A stretch of 64,000 nucleotides of DNA from Molanna angustata (taxonomy: Eukaryota; Arthropoda; Insecta; Trichoptera; Molannidae), in NCBI GenBank assembly GCA_963576475.1, contig OY754977.1, positions 30,112,172-30,176,171 on the forward strand, in the 5' to 3' direction. Positions within the stretch are counted from its first letter, which is position 1, and every line of letters begins with the position of its first letter. The position numbers and the translations under genes are program-made. Under the pieces are notes generated by a model. That model saw nothing but the letters and a program-made list of their open reading frames with translations, made no database searches and was not told where the DNA came from. Positions 10,410 to 22,118 of the stretch are shown here, piece after piece.

Positions 10410-10642
10410 TCCATCCATATGGAAGAAAATACTGCTGGAGTGGAGATCAAGAGGTGATAAAAGACCAAAGGGGTAGCCACCTCACAGTTGGATGGATGGA
10501 TGACGACATCAAAAGATTTGTTGGACCCCAGTGGATATAAATTGCGCAGAAGCGGGAGAACTGGAATAGGAGAGGAGATGCTTTTGTCCTGCAGTGGACA
10601 AACATGGAAAAAAAGTGATGATGATGATGATGATAAGGTACG
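10410..10642 (+). pseudogene. LINE RT 3' end with (GAT)n tail
   Basis: In mixed frames the plus strand reads WMDDIKRFVGPQWI and then IAQKREN, EEMLLSC/FVLQWTNMEK. This corresponds to the common RT C-terminus RWxDDIKRxAGxxW...FVQQWT. A GAT trinucleotide tail at 10616-10637 marks the 3' end. At least one frameshift and one stop interrupt it. A SINE1 head lies immediately upstream. Confidence 0.7.
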
Positions 10643-11582
10643 TTTTTTTCGCTACTCTTCCACTACCCGCCCGATATGGTGACTATTTTCAGTCCTTTCG
10701 TGGAACGCTAGAATGAACAATAAAAATAAAGCGTATCAAGAAAATTAGCTCATTTAGTTATGTAAATTATTAATATCGGCATTATTATGCAAAAAGAACA
10801 ATAGACAAGTTTAAGGACTGTCAAAGAATTTAGATCTATGTAAATAGGGCATCAGAGTCACCAAGTCACCAAGATCTCCCAACATCAAATCAATCAGTAG
10901 AAATCCTCTAATAAAAACGCGCTGTATTTATGACAGATTCATTTGAAAGCTTTGTAATCGTTCTTCAAGTTCGCTAAATTCACATGTCCAGTGGGATCTT
11001 GAAGGGGCCAACGAACAGAATGAGGAACATCTACCTGTCAAAGTATTGTTTAAATGTCCCGATGCGTTGGCAGTGAGTTATAGTAATGATCACATTGAAG
11101 TTGAGGTATACTGATTCACAAATAATACGAAGTTATCAATAACGGCACGTGTCTGACGCGTTATATGTATTTATATATTATGAAAGGACCTTAACAGTTG
11201 TAAGCCTCAAGCCGTGTCTGGAGTTAACCGAATCTCATTAGTCTTAGTACGTTAATTAGAAGCGACAAAACAAAAATACACAGAGTAAATTGTGGAGAAG
11301 CTCACAGACGAAGGAAACTACATTTGGTTGGAATTAGTGTAAGCGGAAGTTGACAAGGAAACGAGGATATACATAGCACTAGGACCAATTATCTTCAAAG
11401 CTAAATGTGCTGCGCCTCCTGGAACATTCGCGAATTTCGTGCAAAAAAGAAGAACACTTCCACATGAACGAGAAATGTAATTATCTAAAGAGATTATTAT
11501 ATCACGATACTTAAAACATTGGAGGGTAATTTATTTATATTGAATAAATCCTCAATTAAATTTAATTGAATTTACATAATCT
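10643..11582. other. Unassigned interval
   Basis: No recognised motif on either strand. It is somewhat less AT-rich at 11140-11450, with only short frames. Confidence 0.4.
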
Positions 11583-12225
11583 TCTTCTTCTTGTGTCATA
11601 TCAGGTCTCACCGACGTTGACGACAACCATAGAGAAAGCCTCCCTGTCCTGCGCAGTGCGAAACAGATCCTCCACAGTTCTCATACCGGTCAATTCCCAG
11701 ATGTTTCGCAGCCAGGAAAGCTGCCTTCTTCCGACCCCTTTACGACCCCCAATCTTCCCCTTCATGACGAGCTGAAGGATGACATATTTTTCACCTCTCA
11801 GAATATGGTCGAAATACAACTCTTTAAGGAGCTTAACATTGGTGAATAATTCTCTGTTGGTGTTGGCTCTACGTAGTACTTCAGTGTTACTGACCATGTC
11901 AGTCCACGATATTCTAAACATTCTTCGGTGGATCCACATTTCAAATGCTTCAAGGCGGTTTATAATATTAACTTTGTGAGTCCACGCCTTCATCCTTTTA
12001 AAGCAGAACTGACCACACATAACACTTGACCATTCTTTGTCTCAGCTTTAAGTTGATATTGTCGTCGAAGAGAAGATTTTTAATTTTGTAAAATAACGAC
12101 CGGGCCGCTTCTATTCTGCATTTTATTTCAGTGTCAGGGTCTAGATTCTCAGTAATTATACTACCCAAGTACATAAATTGTTTTATCCTTTCGATACGTA
12201 CCATTGAGACGCTCCAGACACACAA
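11583..12225 (-). pseudogene. RTE-like LINE RT C-terminal region, frameshifted
   Basis: The first frame (12225-11998) gives RIERIKQFMYLGSIITENLD and TEIKCRIEAARSLFYKIKNL. The second (12020-11601) gives AFEMWIHRRMFRISWTDMVS then FDHILRGEKYVILQLVMKGK and RRQLSWLRNIWELTGMRTVE. These are the YLG motif, the thumb (EMWxxRRMxRISWTD) and the C-terminal LxxGKIxGRRxxGRRQxSWLxN pattern. One frameshift near 12005-12020 separates them. A CTT run at 11581-11592 is the complement of a GAA tail. A second fragment of this type is at 14890-15015. Confidence 0.8.
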
Positions 12226-12664
12226 CTCTCTTCCGACCTAAATTATACAAAACTAATGCCGCGAAAAACTCAACTATAAACAGAATTATAAACACATACA
12301 TAAAATATGAGAAGTCCCTTGACATAGACCTATTCAGTGATACAAAACATAAACTCGCTCAAAAATTAAAAACAGGAATTTCATAAGATTATCACTAACG
12401 CACAGCACGCATGCACATACACATATATGTACACTTACACATACACACACACACACCTTCACACATATATACCCTCACACACACATATGATTTTGTATCT
12501 TGTATATATGACTGTATTTTGTAATAAATCATGATAGTATTGTAAGCTAATAATTGATGTACGGAGATGATAATTGTTATATTTGATATTTTTATACATA
12601 TATACTATTCTTTGTACATTGTTAGCTTCAATTTGAAAAAATAAAAAATAAAAAATAAATAAAG
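12226..12664 (+). mobile_element. CR1/Jockey-like LINE 3' end (family L2 here)
   Basis: A short C-terminus, FRPKLYKTNAAKNSTINRII then NTYIKYEKSLDIDLFSDTKH, ends at 12386. A CA-rich 3' UTR (12413-12486) and an A-rich tail (12637-12664) after GTTAGCTTCAATTTGA follow. A second copy, inverted, at 33880-34440 has RTNVATNATINRIINTYIKH, the same UTR order and the same tail, so the pair defines a family. Confidence 0.75.
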
Positions 12665-12739
12665 ATACTAACACCCTTAAGTTTGAGATTTGTATTTGGA
12701 TGGCTATCACAGCTAAAAATCATCAATTATACAAATAAA

Positions 12740-13565
12740 CACAGTTGCAGGTAAAATAAGAAGGCTTATTTATATTTTTAAAAACATTCGCAACATAATG
12801 ACTAAAAAAGACTTAAAAACAATATATTACGCGTTAGCTCAATCGATTATAACACACGGAATGATTGGTTGGGGTGGCGCTGCTAAAATTAATATGGATC
12901 CTCTTATTAAAGCACAAAAAGCTTTAATTAAGGTTATAATAAAAAAACCATTTACATATCCAACAGTTCGATTATTAAATGATTTTCCAGTTTTCAACAT
13001 TCCACAGTTATATTATCAAAATTATTTCTATACATTTTCATAAAGATAAAACAATTCACATTACACCGCAACACAATTACGAGACGACACGCAGGAATTT
13101 TCTCATGACTCCAAAGACAAACACGACATTCGGACAAAGACATTACTATTATTTAGCTGCAAAAATTTTTAATAAGATAAAAAGTGAAATAACGGACATA
13201 CAGTTGATGAATAATTTGAAACACAAGAAAACAATAGAAACATGGATTAGAAACAAGGGCATTTTATACTGCGGAAACATGATCAAGCTACAATAGTTTA
13301 TATTTTATTTTTATAATAGGTATATTTTATAACAAGTTTTAGTTAAATACAAGTTTAATATTTTTTTGTCAGATATAACGCAAAAAAAAAAAAATCTGCC
13401 ACCTCGGTACAGGCTCAGCCTAGTGAGGTGGTATATATCAAATAATCCTATAAAAAAAATGTTTCATATATTTTATTTAAATTGTACTTTTTTGTAATAT
13501 TTTTACTGTTTGTAACTAAATTGTTATATTTTGTTTGGTTTCAATAATAAATAAAAAAAAAATAC
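12740..13565 (+). mobile_element. Jockey/CR1-like LINE 3' part (family L1 here), copy 1
   Basis: The frame from ~12750 reads VKIRRLIYIFKNIRNIMTKK, YYALAQSIITHGMIGWGGAA and AQKALIKVIIKKPF. A second frame from ~13020 reads TKTNTTFGQRHYYYLAAKIF and ends at 13294-13296. This aligns block by block with copy 2 at 49563-50255 (YYALCHSIMEYGIIGWGSAT). It is 5'-truncated with one frameshift near 13020. The 3' UTR has a two-tier hairpin (13399-13431), then an AATAATAAATAAA tail at 13543-13563. Confidence 0.85.
13399..13431 (+). promoter_or_regulatory. LINE L1 3'-UTR two-tier hairpin, copy 1
   Basis: Outer stem CCACCTC/GAGGTGG (7 bp) encloses an inner stem AGGCT/AGCCT with a one-base loop. It lies about 100 bases after the stop. 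Equivalent hairpins with different outer-stem sequence are at 50473-50514 and 24000-24035. It may be the RNA signal bound by the element's own RT; this is inference. Confidence 0.7.
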
Positions 13566-13656
13566 TTAAATTTAACTTAAATTTATGTATTATTAATTAT
13601 AATCTATTAAAACGGCTATATAGTATAATCTATTTAGTATAATTACAATCTATTAT

Positions 13657-13860
13657 GTCGGCCTTCGTGGCTCAGTTGGTTCGGTATATGACTGCTGATC
13701 CAAAGGTCCCGGGTTCGATTCCTGGTGGAGACACAGTTTTTAATTGTGTTTTCAGTCTGGCTCTGTGAGATGATTACATAATATCGTAAGTCTCCAGAAT
13801 GTGGCGACTTGTTATTGGGTGCGTGTTAAATAAATATTTAACATAGTACCCAAAAAGCAA
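13657..13860 (+). mobile_element. SINE2 copy b
   Basis: The head GTCGGCCTTCGTGGCTCAGT, B-box GGTTCGATTCCTGGTGG and body (ACACAGTTTTTAATTGTG, AAGTCTCCAGAATGTGGCGA) match copy a closely. It lies about 90 bp downstream of the L1 LINE tail. Confidence 0.9.
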
Positions 13861-14194
13861 TATTAATATACTGCTATAATGAGTTTATTTTTTATTCAAA
13901 ACTAAATGATCCAGTTGCGTACTTAAATTATTAAGTCTAACAAATAAATGAGTCATAATAAAATATTATTTCTTTAACTTTCTAAAAAAAATTGAAACCA
14001 TAGAACTGTTTCATATAAACATGTATGAAATATTTAAAATATCTGTTTTTACGAATTTTCACCGTTCTACCTATAATAAAAGTTTTTAAGAATTGTGGAA
14101 ATATACAAAAAAAACAATTGTGGATAACCCATGACTGAAACAAAAATTCAATGTTCTGAGAAAATTTAGGTAAGTACACATTATTACACAAAAG

Positions 14195-14405
14195 CATCTT
14201 CTCCAATTTCTGAGTTTATCCATGTATATGACATATTATGTATAATGTATTGTTTTTACTTGTCCTTTGCAAAAAATACTCGAGAAACAAGCGGGTGAAC
14301 CGGTTTCACACACACGGCATTATCGAGTTCTTTAATAGCATTGGGCCTCCTCAGCTATGCTGCGAAGCCTCTAAGTTTATATTTTTTGACTACAAATTTT
14401 AAAAA
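14195..14405 (-). repeat. HINE-A fragment, degraded
   Basis: AATTTCTGAGTTTATCCATGTA and, after about 95 bases of other sequence, ATGCTGCGAAGCCTCTAAGTT correspond to adjacent parts of HINE-A (compare 3780-3835). Terminal repeats are absent. Confidence 0.45.
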
Positions 14406-14889
14406 AATATATAGGTACTCCCAACATTTTTTGCTCACTCGGAACTTATGTTAATATTGTTGATTTATTAAGGAAAATAATTTTTCATGTAAAAATCGAC
14501 ATGAAGTAAACTCTATGTTAATAGTTTACATTAAGTTGCCTTATCATCTGATGGAAACTGTATAATAATTAACCGTTATTCACAATAATTAAATTATTCA
14601 AATTAAAAGCCGCAAAAAATAACAGTTTGAAATTTTATTTGAACATTTTATTTACCTACGTGTATCCTGGCAGGTGATTCAATAAATGTGTTAAAATATA
14701 ATAATACCTTAGTTTGTTTTGTGGCATAAATTATGTTTTTTACATCGTCCCAAATGTTTTTTCGCTAAATTTCAGTTTTCCCACAATAACCGTACAGAAA
14801 ATTAAATAACATCTCCACAGATTGCAATATATAATTGTTTCTCCTTCACGTATCATCTTGGTGCCCCCCAACGTTTTAAGATAACTAAC

Positions 14890-15015
14890 TTGGGAGTTTC
14901 TTTCTGTCCAGTGCGTTGCGAGACAGGTCCTCCACACGCCTCATTGCGGTCCTTTCCCGAATGTTTCGTGGCAAGGGTAACAGCTTCTTGACGAACTCTC
15001 TACGGTCCTCAATCT
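14890..15015 (-). pseudogene. RTE-like LINE RT C-terminal scrap
   Basis: The minus strand reads REFVKKLLPLPRNIRERTAM then RRVEDLSRNALDRKKLPS, matching the WLRNIWELTGMRTVEDLFRT region of the fragment at 11583-12225. Nothing else of the element is seen. Confidence 0.6.
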
Positions 15016-15889
15016 TATTTATTTATTTTATTTGTTGTACAATTATGTGGAAATGGCGGGCAATTTTGTCCAACAAACCAAAACATCGTGGGGCCATTTT
15101 GAATACTAGTGGTTGGTACATATTAAGTTTTGAGAAGGTGTGTGATATTGGAACAGTTTTTAATATGATTGTGACCTGAATAAATGGTTCAACGTACTTA
15201 TTCAAGTCACAACACATGCTCCAACACTTCCTTCCACCAACAGTCAGCGATAGAGGCAATGAGACTCGTGAAAATTTTAATCTCAGGGTCATGTTTTAAA
15301 CGTGAATATATATGAAGACAAAATGAATTCAAACAATTAAATTAAATTAAATAAAAGTATCAACTGAATATGAGAAATAATGATGTACTGCATTAGGAAG
15401 ATAGAGAGACAACGCACTTTGAGATATTTACATTTTTATTGTATAAGTAAAATTATAATACATGACTCTAAAATATCAAACTTTGTTTGGATAGTACTAA
15501 TTATTTCCTATAAGAGGAAAATGAAAATTGAATACAAAAGTGAAATTTTTAAATATTTGTTATAAAAATAATGTTAAAGATTGAAACTTACATATAACAT
15601 GAATTTACATCGAAATCAAACCTAACAAAATCTCTTTCATATCATACTCAAAATCATGATTCCAATCTATATTAGGTTCAAACATAATGGATTCACATTC
15701 ATATATTCAGACAGTAAATCATAAAGATATAACTCATCATACAGCTATGGAGTAAACATTTTAAACAATATCGACTCGCAGCATGAATAAGGAAATTCCC
15801 TCGATGACCAATATCTTCAAATGAATCCGGTTGTAGAAGATGTATTTAAATTTTAAAATTCTCGTGATTATTTGTATCTTGATCCCTCT
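15016..15889. other. Unassigned AT-rich interval
   Basis: Short frames on both strands, none with a motif I recognise. Confidence 0.4.
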
Positions 15890-15896
15890 ATGTTAC

Positions 15897-16000
15897 AATA
15901 AAAATCCAAGTGAAGAAATTTGTTTGTGTCCAAGTAAAAAAAAATCCAAGTAAAGAAATTGTTTGTGTCCAAGTGAAAAAAATCCAAGTGAAGAAATTGT
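15897..16000. repeat. Short tandem repeat, ~43-bp unit, about 2.5 copies
   Basis: Units of the form AAAATCCAAGTGAAGAAAT followed by TGTTTGTGTCCAAGT repeat, with A-run length differences between copies. Confidence 0.8.
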
Positions 16001-18082
16001 CACTGACAATTTCCTATAAGTGACTTCCTTGGCATCATATGGTATAAAATTTTAGATCAGGCAGAATTAAATGTCGTACGTTTCATCGTTATGTACGTCC
16101 AGGCATGGTAATTGCAAAATAATATCCAAAAAATAGGTTTCCAAATGGCAAAATAAATGGAATTACATTCGAATAATCCAAAAGCAGAATTTATAAAGAA
16201 ATAATGTTCATCAGAGTGGATGTGTAATGTAAGGTAGGATTGAATTTGGGATGACTGACATTTATATCAGCTTCTAGATTATAGAAAAGAAAACAGGATT
16301 AATGGTTTGAAAAATGATCTCTCGCAAAACTATCATGACATACGAACACATAAAACAAACTTACCCCAAATTCAGAAATTCTAATTGACGTCGGCTGCCA
16401 TTTTCCTACACTGGCCGTACCGCTTCGATAGGTGTGGGCAAAAAGAAAGAATTTGACATAAAATTTACTGATCATTATAAAAAATATTGCCACTTGACAA
16501 AAATCGATTTAGTGTGTTCGCAAAAAAAAACTAGATATTCCCAATTATTAATTTTTCCCTATATATAATTTTCTATAACATAACAGTTTATAACAAAAAA
16601 ACACGTTACATTTTCAATATAAAATCACAGCATAAAATATAGAAAGGAAGTAAGATGTTTTGGGGAGAAAGAGAGGATGGGGAAGGAGTGTAAATTAATT
16701 AAGATTTTTTTTAAAAAGATCAATCGATTGAGAAGTCACATAATCAACGGTTACATTTCCAGGGTCTAGCGGGATCACCCTAGGACGCCAGGAAGTTGGA
16801 CTGACTGGCAGTGTTGCTGATGTTATGCGAGATGGCATTCAGCGTTTACTAAAACTTTGGTGGCCCGTTTACTAAAACCTCAATCAAAGAAACCGTATTG
16901 ATTCTATCCAACTCTGTATAAGAATTAATAAATCCTATGTTTTTCAGACGATCTTTTTTCTTTCAGATGCTTTGATGTATTACATTCAACAAATTAGTTA
17001 TACCTTTTTATATTTAACTCCATGTTTGCTCCTAATTATAAACCCTACATCAAAATATGTTCACTTTTAGATATACTTAAAGTACAGTTTTTTTTTGTAT
17101 TAATACATTATTTTTAAGAATACACTGTAATGCTGTTTCTAAATAGTATTGTAAAATTATACTAACCGTTTCTTGTACATCCCTTTCGTCGCAATTCAAC
17201 ATTCATTGAAATTTATTTTTTTATTTAACAATCTATCTGCTATTTTTGGACGTTTAAAAAGAGCTGTCTACCAAACGACTAGTGAACAAAGACTGCTATT
17301 TATGTATGTGTCTAATAAAATCAAAATCAAATATGATATTACTCTTCAAATACTCATTAAGTCGTTGAATTGAAATTCAATACACATGTATGCATAAGTT
17401 TGAAATCCAGTAACATTTTCAAAGAAAAAATACTTAAAATTAATTAACAATATACCAAAGTATTCCGATTACAATTACAGAAAGTTTTCGCAGAGGTGAC
17501 TCGGTATTATCAAGGACTAAAATAAAATTAACCAACTAAAACAAAAATTATTGAAATCGAATTTTGTGTAAAAATACTTTGGTTTATTTGTTCATTGATT
17601 TTAAAATGGATTTCCGCAGTATTGAATCATTAAATAATATTTATTTTAAAATACCAAAGTGTCACAGGTTTTCAATGCATTTGATATTTACTTATAAAAT
17701 AAATGTGCTTTGAGTATATGTTGTTACTCTGAAACATATTTACAGTTGAAAAATTCCCAATAGTTAAAATGTCACATTGAAAGTAACAAGTTCAAACTTT
17801 TTGAACTAACATTTACTTTCTTGTTTTTGAAAAATTCCATGAAGGTGGAAATTGTATAAAGTCCGATTAAAAGTGTTTGAAGGATCTTGTTTGTTGATTC
17901 AATATTGTTTATTTTTTCTTTGTTTTCTCTTATTTTACCCATTTTCCTACCATACAAATATTTGATAAAGCCTTATGTAGCGATTTCATAATATAATCCA
18001 AAATTCTACTATACTTTCAAAAAGATAAGGAGAACCTATATCTTCATACATAGCTATGACTTTGTGGCACATTTTAAAAGAT
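16001..18082. other. Unassigned AT-rich interval
   Basis: A less AT-rich island at 16755-16880 has no recognisable product. No repeat family, tRNA-like arm or LINE motif is identified elsewhere in this interval. Confidence 0.4.
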
Positions 18083-18667
18083 TTCTTTATAAATAACTTT
18101 TGGTACAAATTAATTTTGTTTTAACAACTTTGAGTAACTTTTAGTCTAACTAGTTTTCAGAGCTGACCGCTCCCTCTTCAGGACAGACTTGTACTAAATT
18201 AATCGCGTGCGTTATTACGGAATGTTGGGGTAGTAACACGGAATATAGGGGGTGGTAACACGAGGTTGAGGGGTGGGGCTAAGGTTTATTGTTATGGCGA
18301 GAGAGTGGTTAAATGTTAAGCAATGGTGAATTATTTAAAATGACCTGATTATTTATGATGTTATCTTTTCTATTAAGAAATTTATAAACCTGATTATTTA
18401 TGATGTTATCTTTTCTATTACTTAATAGTAATAGAAAAGATAACATCATAAACAATAAACCTAAGCCCCACTCTTCAACCTCGTGTTACCACACCCTACA
18501 TTCCGTGTAACTACCCCAACATTCCGTAATAACGCACGCGATTAATTTAGTACAAGTCTGTCCTGAAGAGGGAGCGGTAAGCTCTGAAAACTAGTTAGAC
18601 TATAAGTTACTCAAAGTGGTTAAAACAAAATTAATTTGTCCCAAAAGTTATTTATAAAGAAAAAAAT
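18083..18667. mobile_element. Large inverted repeat with hammerhead-like motifs in both arms
   Basis: The left arm (18083 to ~18295, from TTTCTTTATAAATAACTTTT) is repeated inverted to 18667 with few differences. Both arms contain CTCCCTCTTCAGGACAGACT or its inverse. On the plus strand 18555-18601 reads AGTCT..., CTGAAGA, G, GGAGC-GGTAA-GCTCT, GAAA, then CTAG and AGACT, a hammerhead-like order. The spacer holds a 33-bp direct duplication (18335-18418) and a small inverted repeat at the centre. No coding frame or TSD was found. Confidence 0.65.
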
Positions 18668-19159
18668 AAGGAGAATCATATTTCAGTCCAACAAGATGGC
18701 TCAAATATTGTTTGCGAAATACTCAATATAACTACGTACCTTATTTTATTACTTACATAAAACTCACTAAATATATAAGTAAGGCCTACAATAACACACA
18801 AAAATTCAACTGTTTTCAACCACGCATCAGTTTTTAAATAGTTTGAATTCAATTAAATATATTCAATTTCAGAATTTTCGAATAAGTCTATTTATTATGA
18901 TTGTACGTTGATTATCAACTCAGATGTTCTGGAATCAATTTGAATTAATATATGCCCTTGATACAAAGACATTCCCTATTTATTTATTGATTTAAATCCA
19001 TACATATACATACAAAATACAGAAAAACAATAATGCAACAATAGTACAAATCGGACAATTTAAAATAAACTGGTACTAGCGAAATGCTCCAGGAGGATCC
19101 ATAATTAAAATATGAACAAAAAATTCTTAATTATTTTTATATCGTCTCATTTGATATCC
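18668..19159. other. Unassigned AT-rich interval
   Basis: No gene or recognised repeat; it ends at the target duplication of the hAT element at 19168. Confidence 0.4.
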
Positions 19160-19167
19160 AACTAGGA

Positions 19168-19908
19168 CAGGGGTGGGCAAAGTGCTGCTCTTTGGCTCCT
19201 TGAGTGAGGCTCTGGCACAAATATCCACGGACCCGGGCAGGCGCATCGCGCCGAGGGAATAGACCCCCCACACACGTACCTACACTTCGGAGCGACAATA
19301 TCAAATTTCAACGTCTTTGTATTGATTTGGAAATATTGGAAAAGAACAAATGTGATCTTAGTTCACAACACAAGTGGTCTGCTTTGAAAGACCTGGAGAA
19401 GGAAGACATGATCATTTTCAACGTCTGGAATAGTATTCCTGACTCTTACGATCATCTGAAAAAACTTGCGATTGCTGTTTTTTCCTTTTTGGTTCTACAT
19501 ATTCATGCGAACAATCTTTTTCAAGCATAAACTTATTCAAGAGTAAACTGAGAAGTCGTCTTATTGATGAGAACCTGGAATCATGCCTAAAATTAAAAAC
19601 AACAACATACAAACCTGACTTACTGAAACTTTCCAAGGAGATGCAAGGACATTGTTCGCATTAAGTGTTTGTCATTCATTGTCATGATTTAAATTTATGG
19701 ATACTTTTCTTTCATATTATTGCTTAATAACAAATAAATCTTTATTAAGTGTGAAATCAAGTTTTATTCAGTGTACCCGCAATTTAATGAAGGTCTAAAA
19801 TTATAATAAAGGTTTCCTAATTAAAAAACAGATTTGGCTCTCAGAATTTTTTTGAATCGTTGTAATGTACATATTTGGCTCTTTGGCCATTAAGTTTGCC
19901 GACCACTG
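19168..19908 (+). mobile_element. Non-autonomous hAT element, copy 1 (741 bp)
   Basis: It begins CAGGGGTGGGCAAAGTGCTG and ends TTTGCCGACCACTG; the ends are inverse hAT-type termini. Flanking octamers AACTAGGA (19160-19167) and AACTAGGT (19909-19916) are a TSD with one mismatch, the 8-bp length being diagnostic of hAT. The interior encodes a broken transposase: LEKEDMIIFNVWNSIPDSYD, then in another frame the dimerisation part SKLRSRLIDENLESCLKLKT near 19540-19600. The catalytic core is deleted. It shares ends and interior with the inverted copy at 23100-24715. Confidence 0.85.
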
Positions 19909-19969
19909 AACTAGGTGAACCTGTATATGCTTGCTTGCTATACTATGCTTGTTATTTCGAGGAACCAAA

Positions 19970-20040
19970 TCTGCCGAGGCAAGATTTGAACCTGACTCCA
20001 CTGAATTACTAACCCAGTCACTCTGCCATCTACCTGTCTA
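19970..20040 (-). mobile_element. SINE1 copy d (head only, degraded)
   Basis: The minus strand has GTAGATGGCAGAGTGACTGGG, anticodon-arm remnant and B-box-like GGTTCAAATCTTGCCTCGGC. The A-box/anticodon spacing is shortened. Confidence 0.5.
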
Positions 20041-20546
20041 AATATTTCGAAAATTTTCTATTAGGTACACATACTTGTATATTTGTTACTAATATTTTCC
20101 CACTGCCACCAGTAAAGATATTTGTAATTTGCTTATCTTTTGTACTTAACTGATAAAATTTTGTGCACCAAAAAGGGAAAATTCAATTTGTATCTAGGTA
20201 TTTACATACTTCCTTGTATCCTGATTATAATATTATCTTTGAAATTGAAGATTCTACCATAATAATAAAACGTGTTAGGGTGTTCATAATAACAAGGAAG
20301 GTTGCATGTAAGAACTTAATTAGGTATATTATCAAGAAATAGTTATTGGAGGTGTGAATACATTACCCTTTATGAAGAAATGATTATGATACTTTTTACA
20401 AAATAATACGAAATTATACAAATAGCACAATCAATAAATTTAATAATTGTATCAAAAATACAACTAATTTTTTTTTTAATATTTAGTGTAAATTCAAAAC
20501 AAAATAAAATATTTCAACATTACCAAAAGTCACAAATGTAAAATTC
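20041..20546. other. Unassigned AT-rich interval
   Basis: No recognised signal. Confidence 0.4.
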
Positions 20547-20590
20547 ATACGAACAATTTGGAAGCGACTGCTTCTTCGTCAGGTTAAATG
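20547..20590 (-). ncRNA. Hammerhead-like motif, decayed, isolated
   Basis: The minus strand reads CAT..AAC-CTGACGA-A-GAAGC-AGTC-GCTTC-CAAA-TT-GTT..ATG. Stem II is a perfect 5-bp hairpin. Stem I pairs as AAC/GTT then CAT/ATG across an internal loop. The conserved GAAA is CAAA, so activity is unlikely. No matching inverted arm is seen nearby. Confidence 0.35.
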
Positions 20591-21574
20591 ACAACTGATT
20601 CTCTAAAGTAGCGTGCGACGGTACAGCGTTAGAGGAGAGAGGGTAGTTGGAGCTTGTGACAGGGCGTATATAATTTATTCAACGGGAACATATTGATAAG
20701 TGAAATCGATTTAATTGATTATTAATTTATAAATATGTTATGAATAAATTGTCAAAAACTTTTGACTCAGAGAAAAATAGTATAAAATATATTATTACCG
20801 TATATGAGTTGATAAGACCAACTTTGTCATAGGATTTTTAATGTCGAAGTTAAGAGCCTGCTGCTGGCTTACTTATTTTTTAGTTTGATTTTCCATCATT
20901 TTTATTAATCGAATCGTTTTGAAAAAAAAAACTTAGATACTTATAAGTAGTTAGTTTGGGTATTAATGATAAAAAATATTCCTTACCTTTTAATAATGTT
21001 CTGTATAAATTACCCAAACTTTCAACGTTTGTCTTATTTTTTTAATAACTTATAAGGCGTAGAGCTATATATGTAGCTATATATTTTTATATTTAATAAG
21101 ACTATCTGGAATAATGTCTTGAAAATGCCTGGTGGTATTCAGGATAAAGTTTGGGAAACAAAAGGTCTTAGTTAAGACTAATTGACACGGGTAAACCGAG
21201 AAAAAAATATTATTACATATTTTACCCGTAAAAAAATCAAGCATAAAATATTATTCCCTAGACGCTTAAAAATAGTCCTTCATCTTTTACCCGCGAAAAT
21301 CTTAATATCAACATATTTAATTTACAAATTAGCGGCCTCCATAAATCAATACATGCCAGCCCTATTGAGGTCGAAAATTTTATATTATTTTGTATTTTGT
21401 TACCTATAAAGATAAATAAAATCTAAACAATGCACCACTTATGTATGTCAAGGGAGATATAAGTTGAGGTATAAGGGAGATATAATCAATTGCATATTTT
21501 TTGGCTGAACTGTTGAAATTCCAGGTCGAAAGCTATATTGGCGAGGACATATGTAGTGGACACGTAGAAAGATG
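20591..21574. other. Unassigned AT-rich interval
   Basis: An open frame at 21182-21409 encodes a lysine-rich peptide without motif. Nothing else is identified. Confidence 0.4.
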
Positions 21575-21727
21575 TAATTAAATTCTGTTGCATATTTCTT
21601 TCCAGAATCTTACCCAGAAAAGGCAGGAGAGTAGCAGATCTGTAAGCTTTAGGGTCTGTGCTAGGACGATTGCATCGTTTGGTAATAATAGTAATTTCCG
21701 GGCGGCAGAACAGCCTTATCCAAATAT
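21575..21727 (-). pseudogene. Jockey/R1-like LINE RT fingers fragment
   Basis: The minus strand reads WIRLFCRPEITIITKRCNRP, STDPKAYRSATLLPFLGKIL, ERNMQQ. The pattern P(K)xYRxxxLLPxLGKxLER is RT block 2 of Jockey/R1-type LINEs. No other RT block flanks it, so it is a short internal remnant. Confidence 0.7.
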
Positions 21728-22118
21728 CTTCTTTAGAAGGAAACTATATCAAATTGGGACAGAAGCCAACATCTTTGAGCTTGAATATATACAATCGAGG
21801 CCTGAGGATTAACTTGGCTTAGGCTTCTCAATACTTAAATTGAGTTCCTGAACAAAACCTGGTGGCAATGGGGGTGTCTGAGGAATGTTACGTTGAAGAA
21901 TACGCACCCATTTATGAAAATCATTAGCGCTACGGATCATCCGATGGAACCGACGCATCCAGATAAACGGGAATCGAGAAATTTTGTCAATTCACCAGTT
22001 GTTGCATGGCGAATGCAAGGTTTAGTTGCGCTATTTCCTCTAATAAAAATGTCAATTTTATTTCGTTATAATTTGTTATTATTGTATTATTTACTTTTTT
22101 ATTTTATATTTTGAATTT

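Noticed and set aside
10488..10682. 64-residue frame ending in an aspartate run
   Set aside because: The D-run is the translated GAT tail of a LINE, and the true RT wording lies in another frame.
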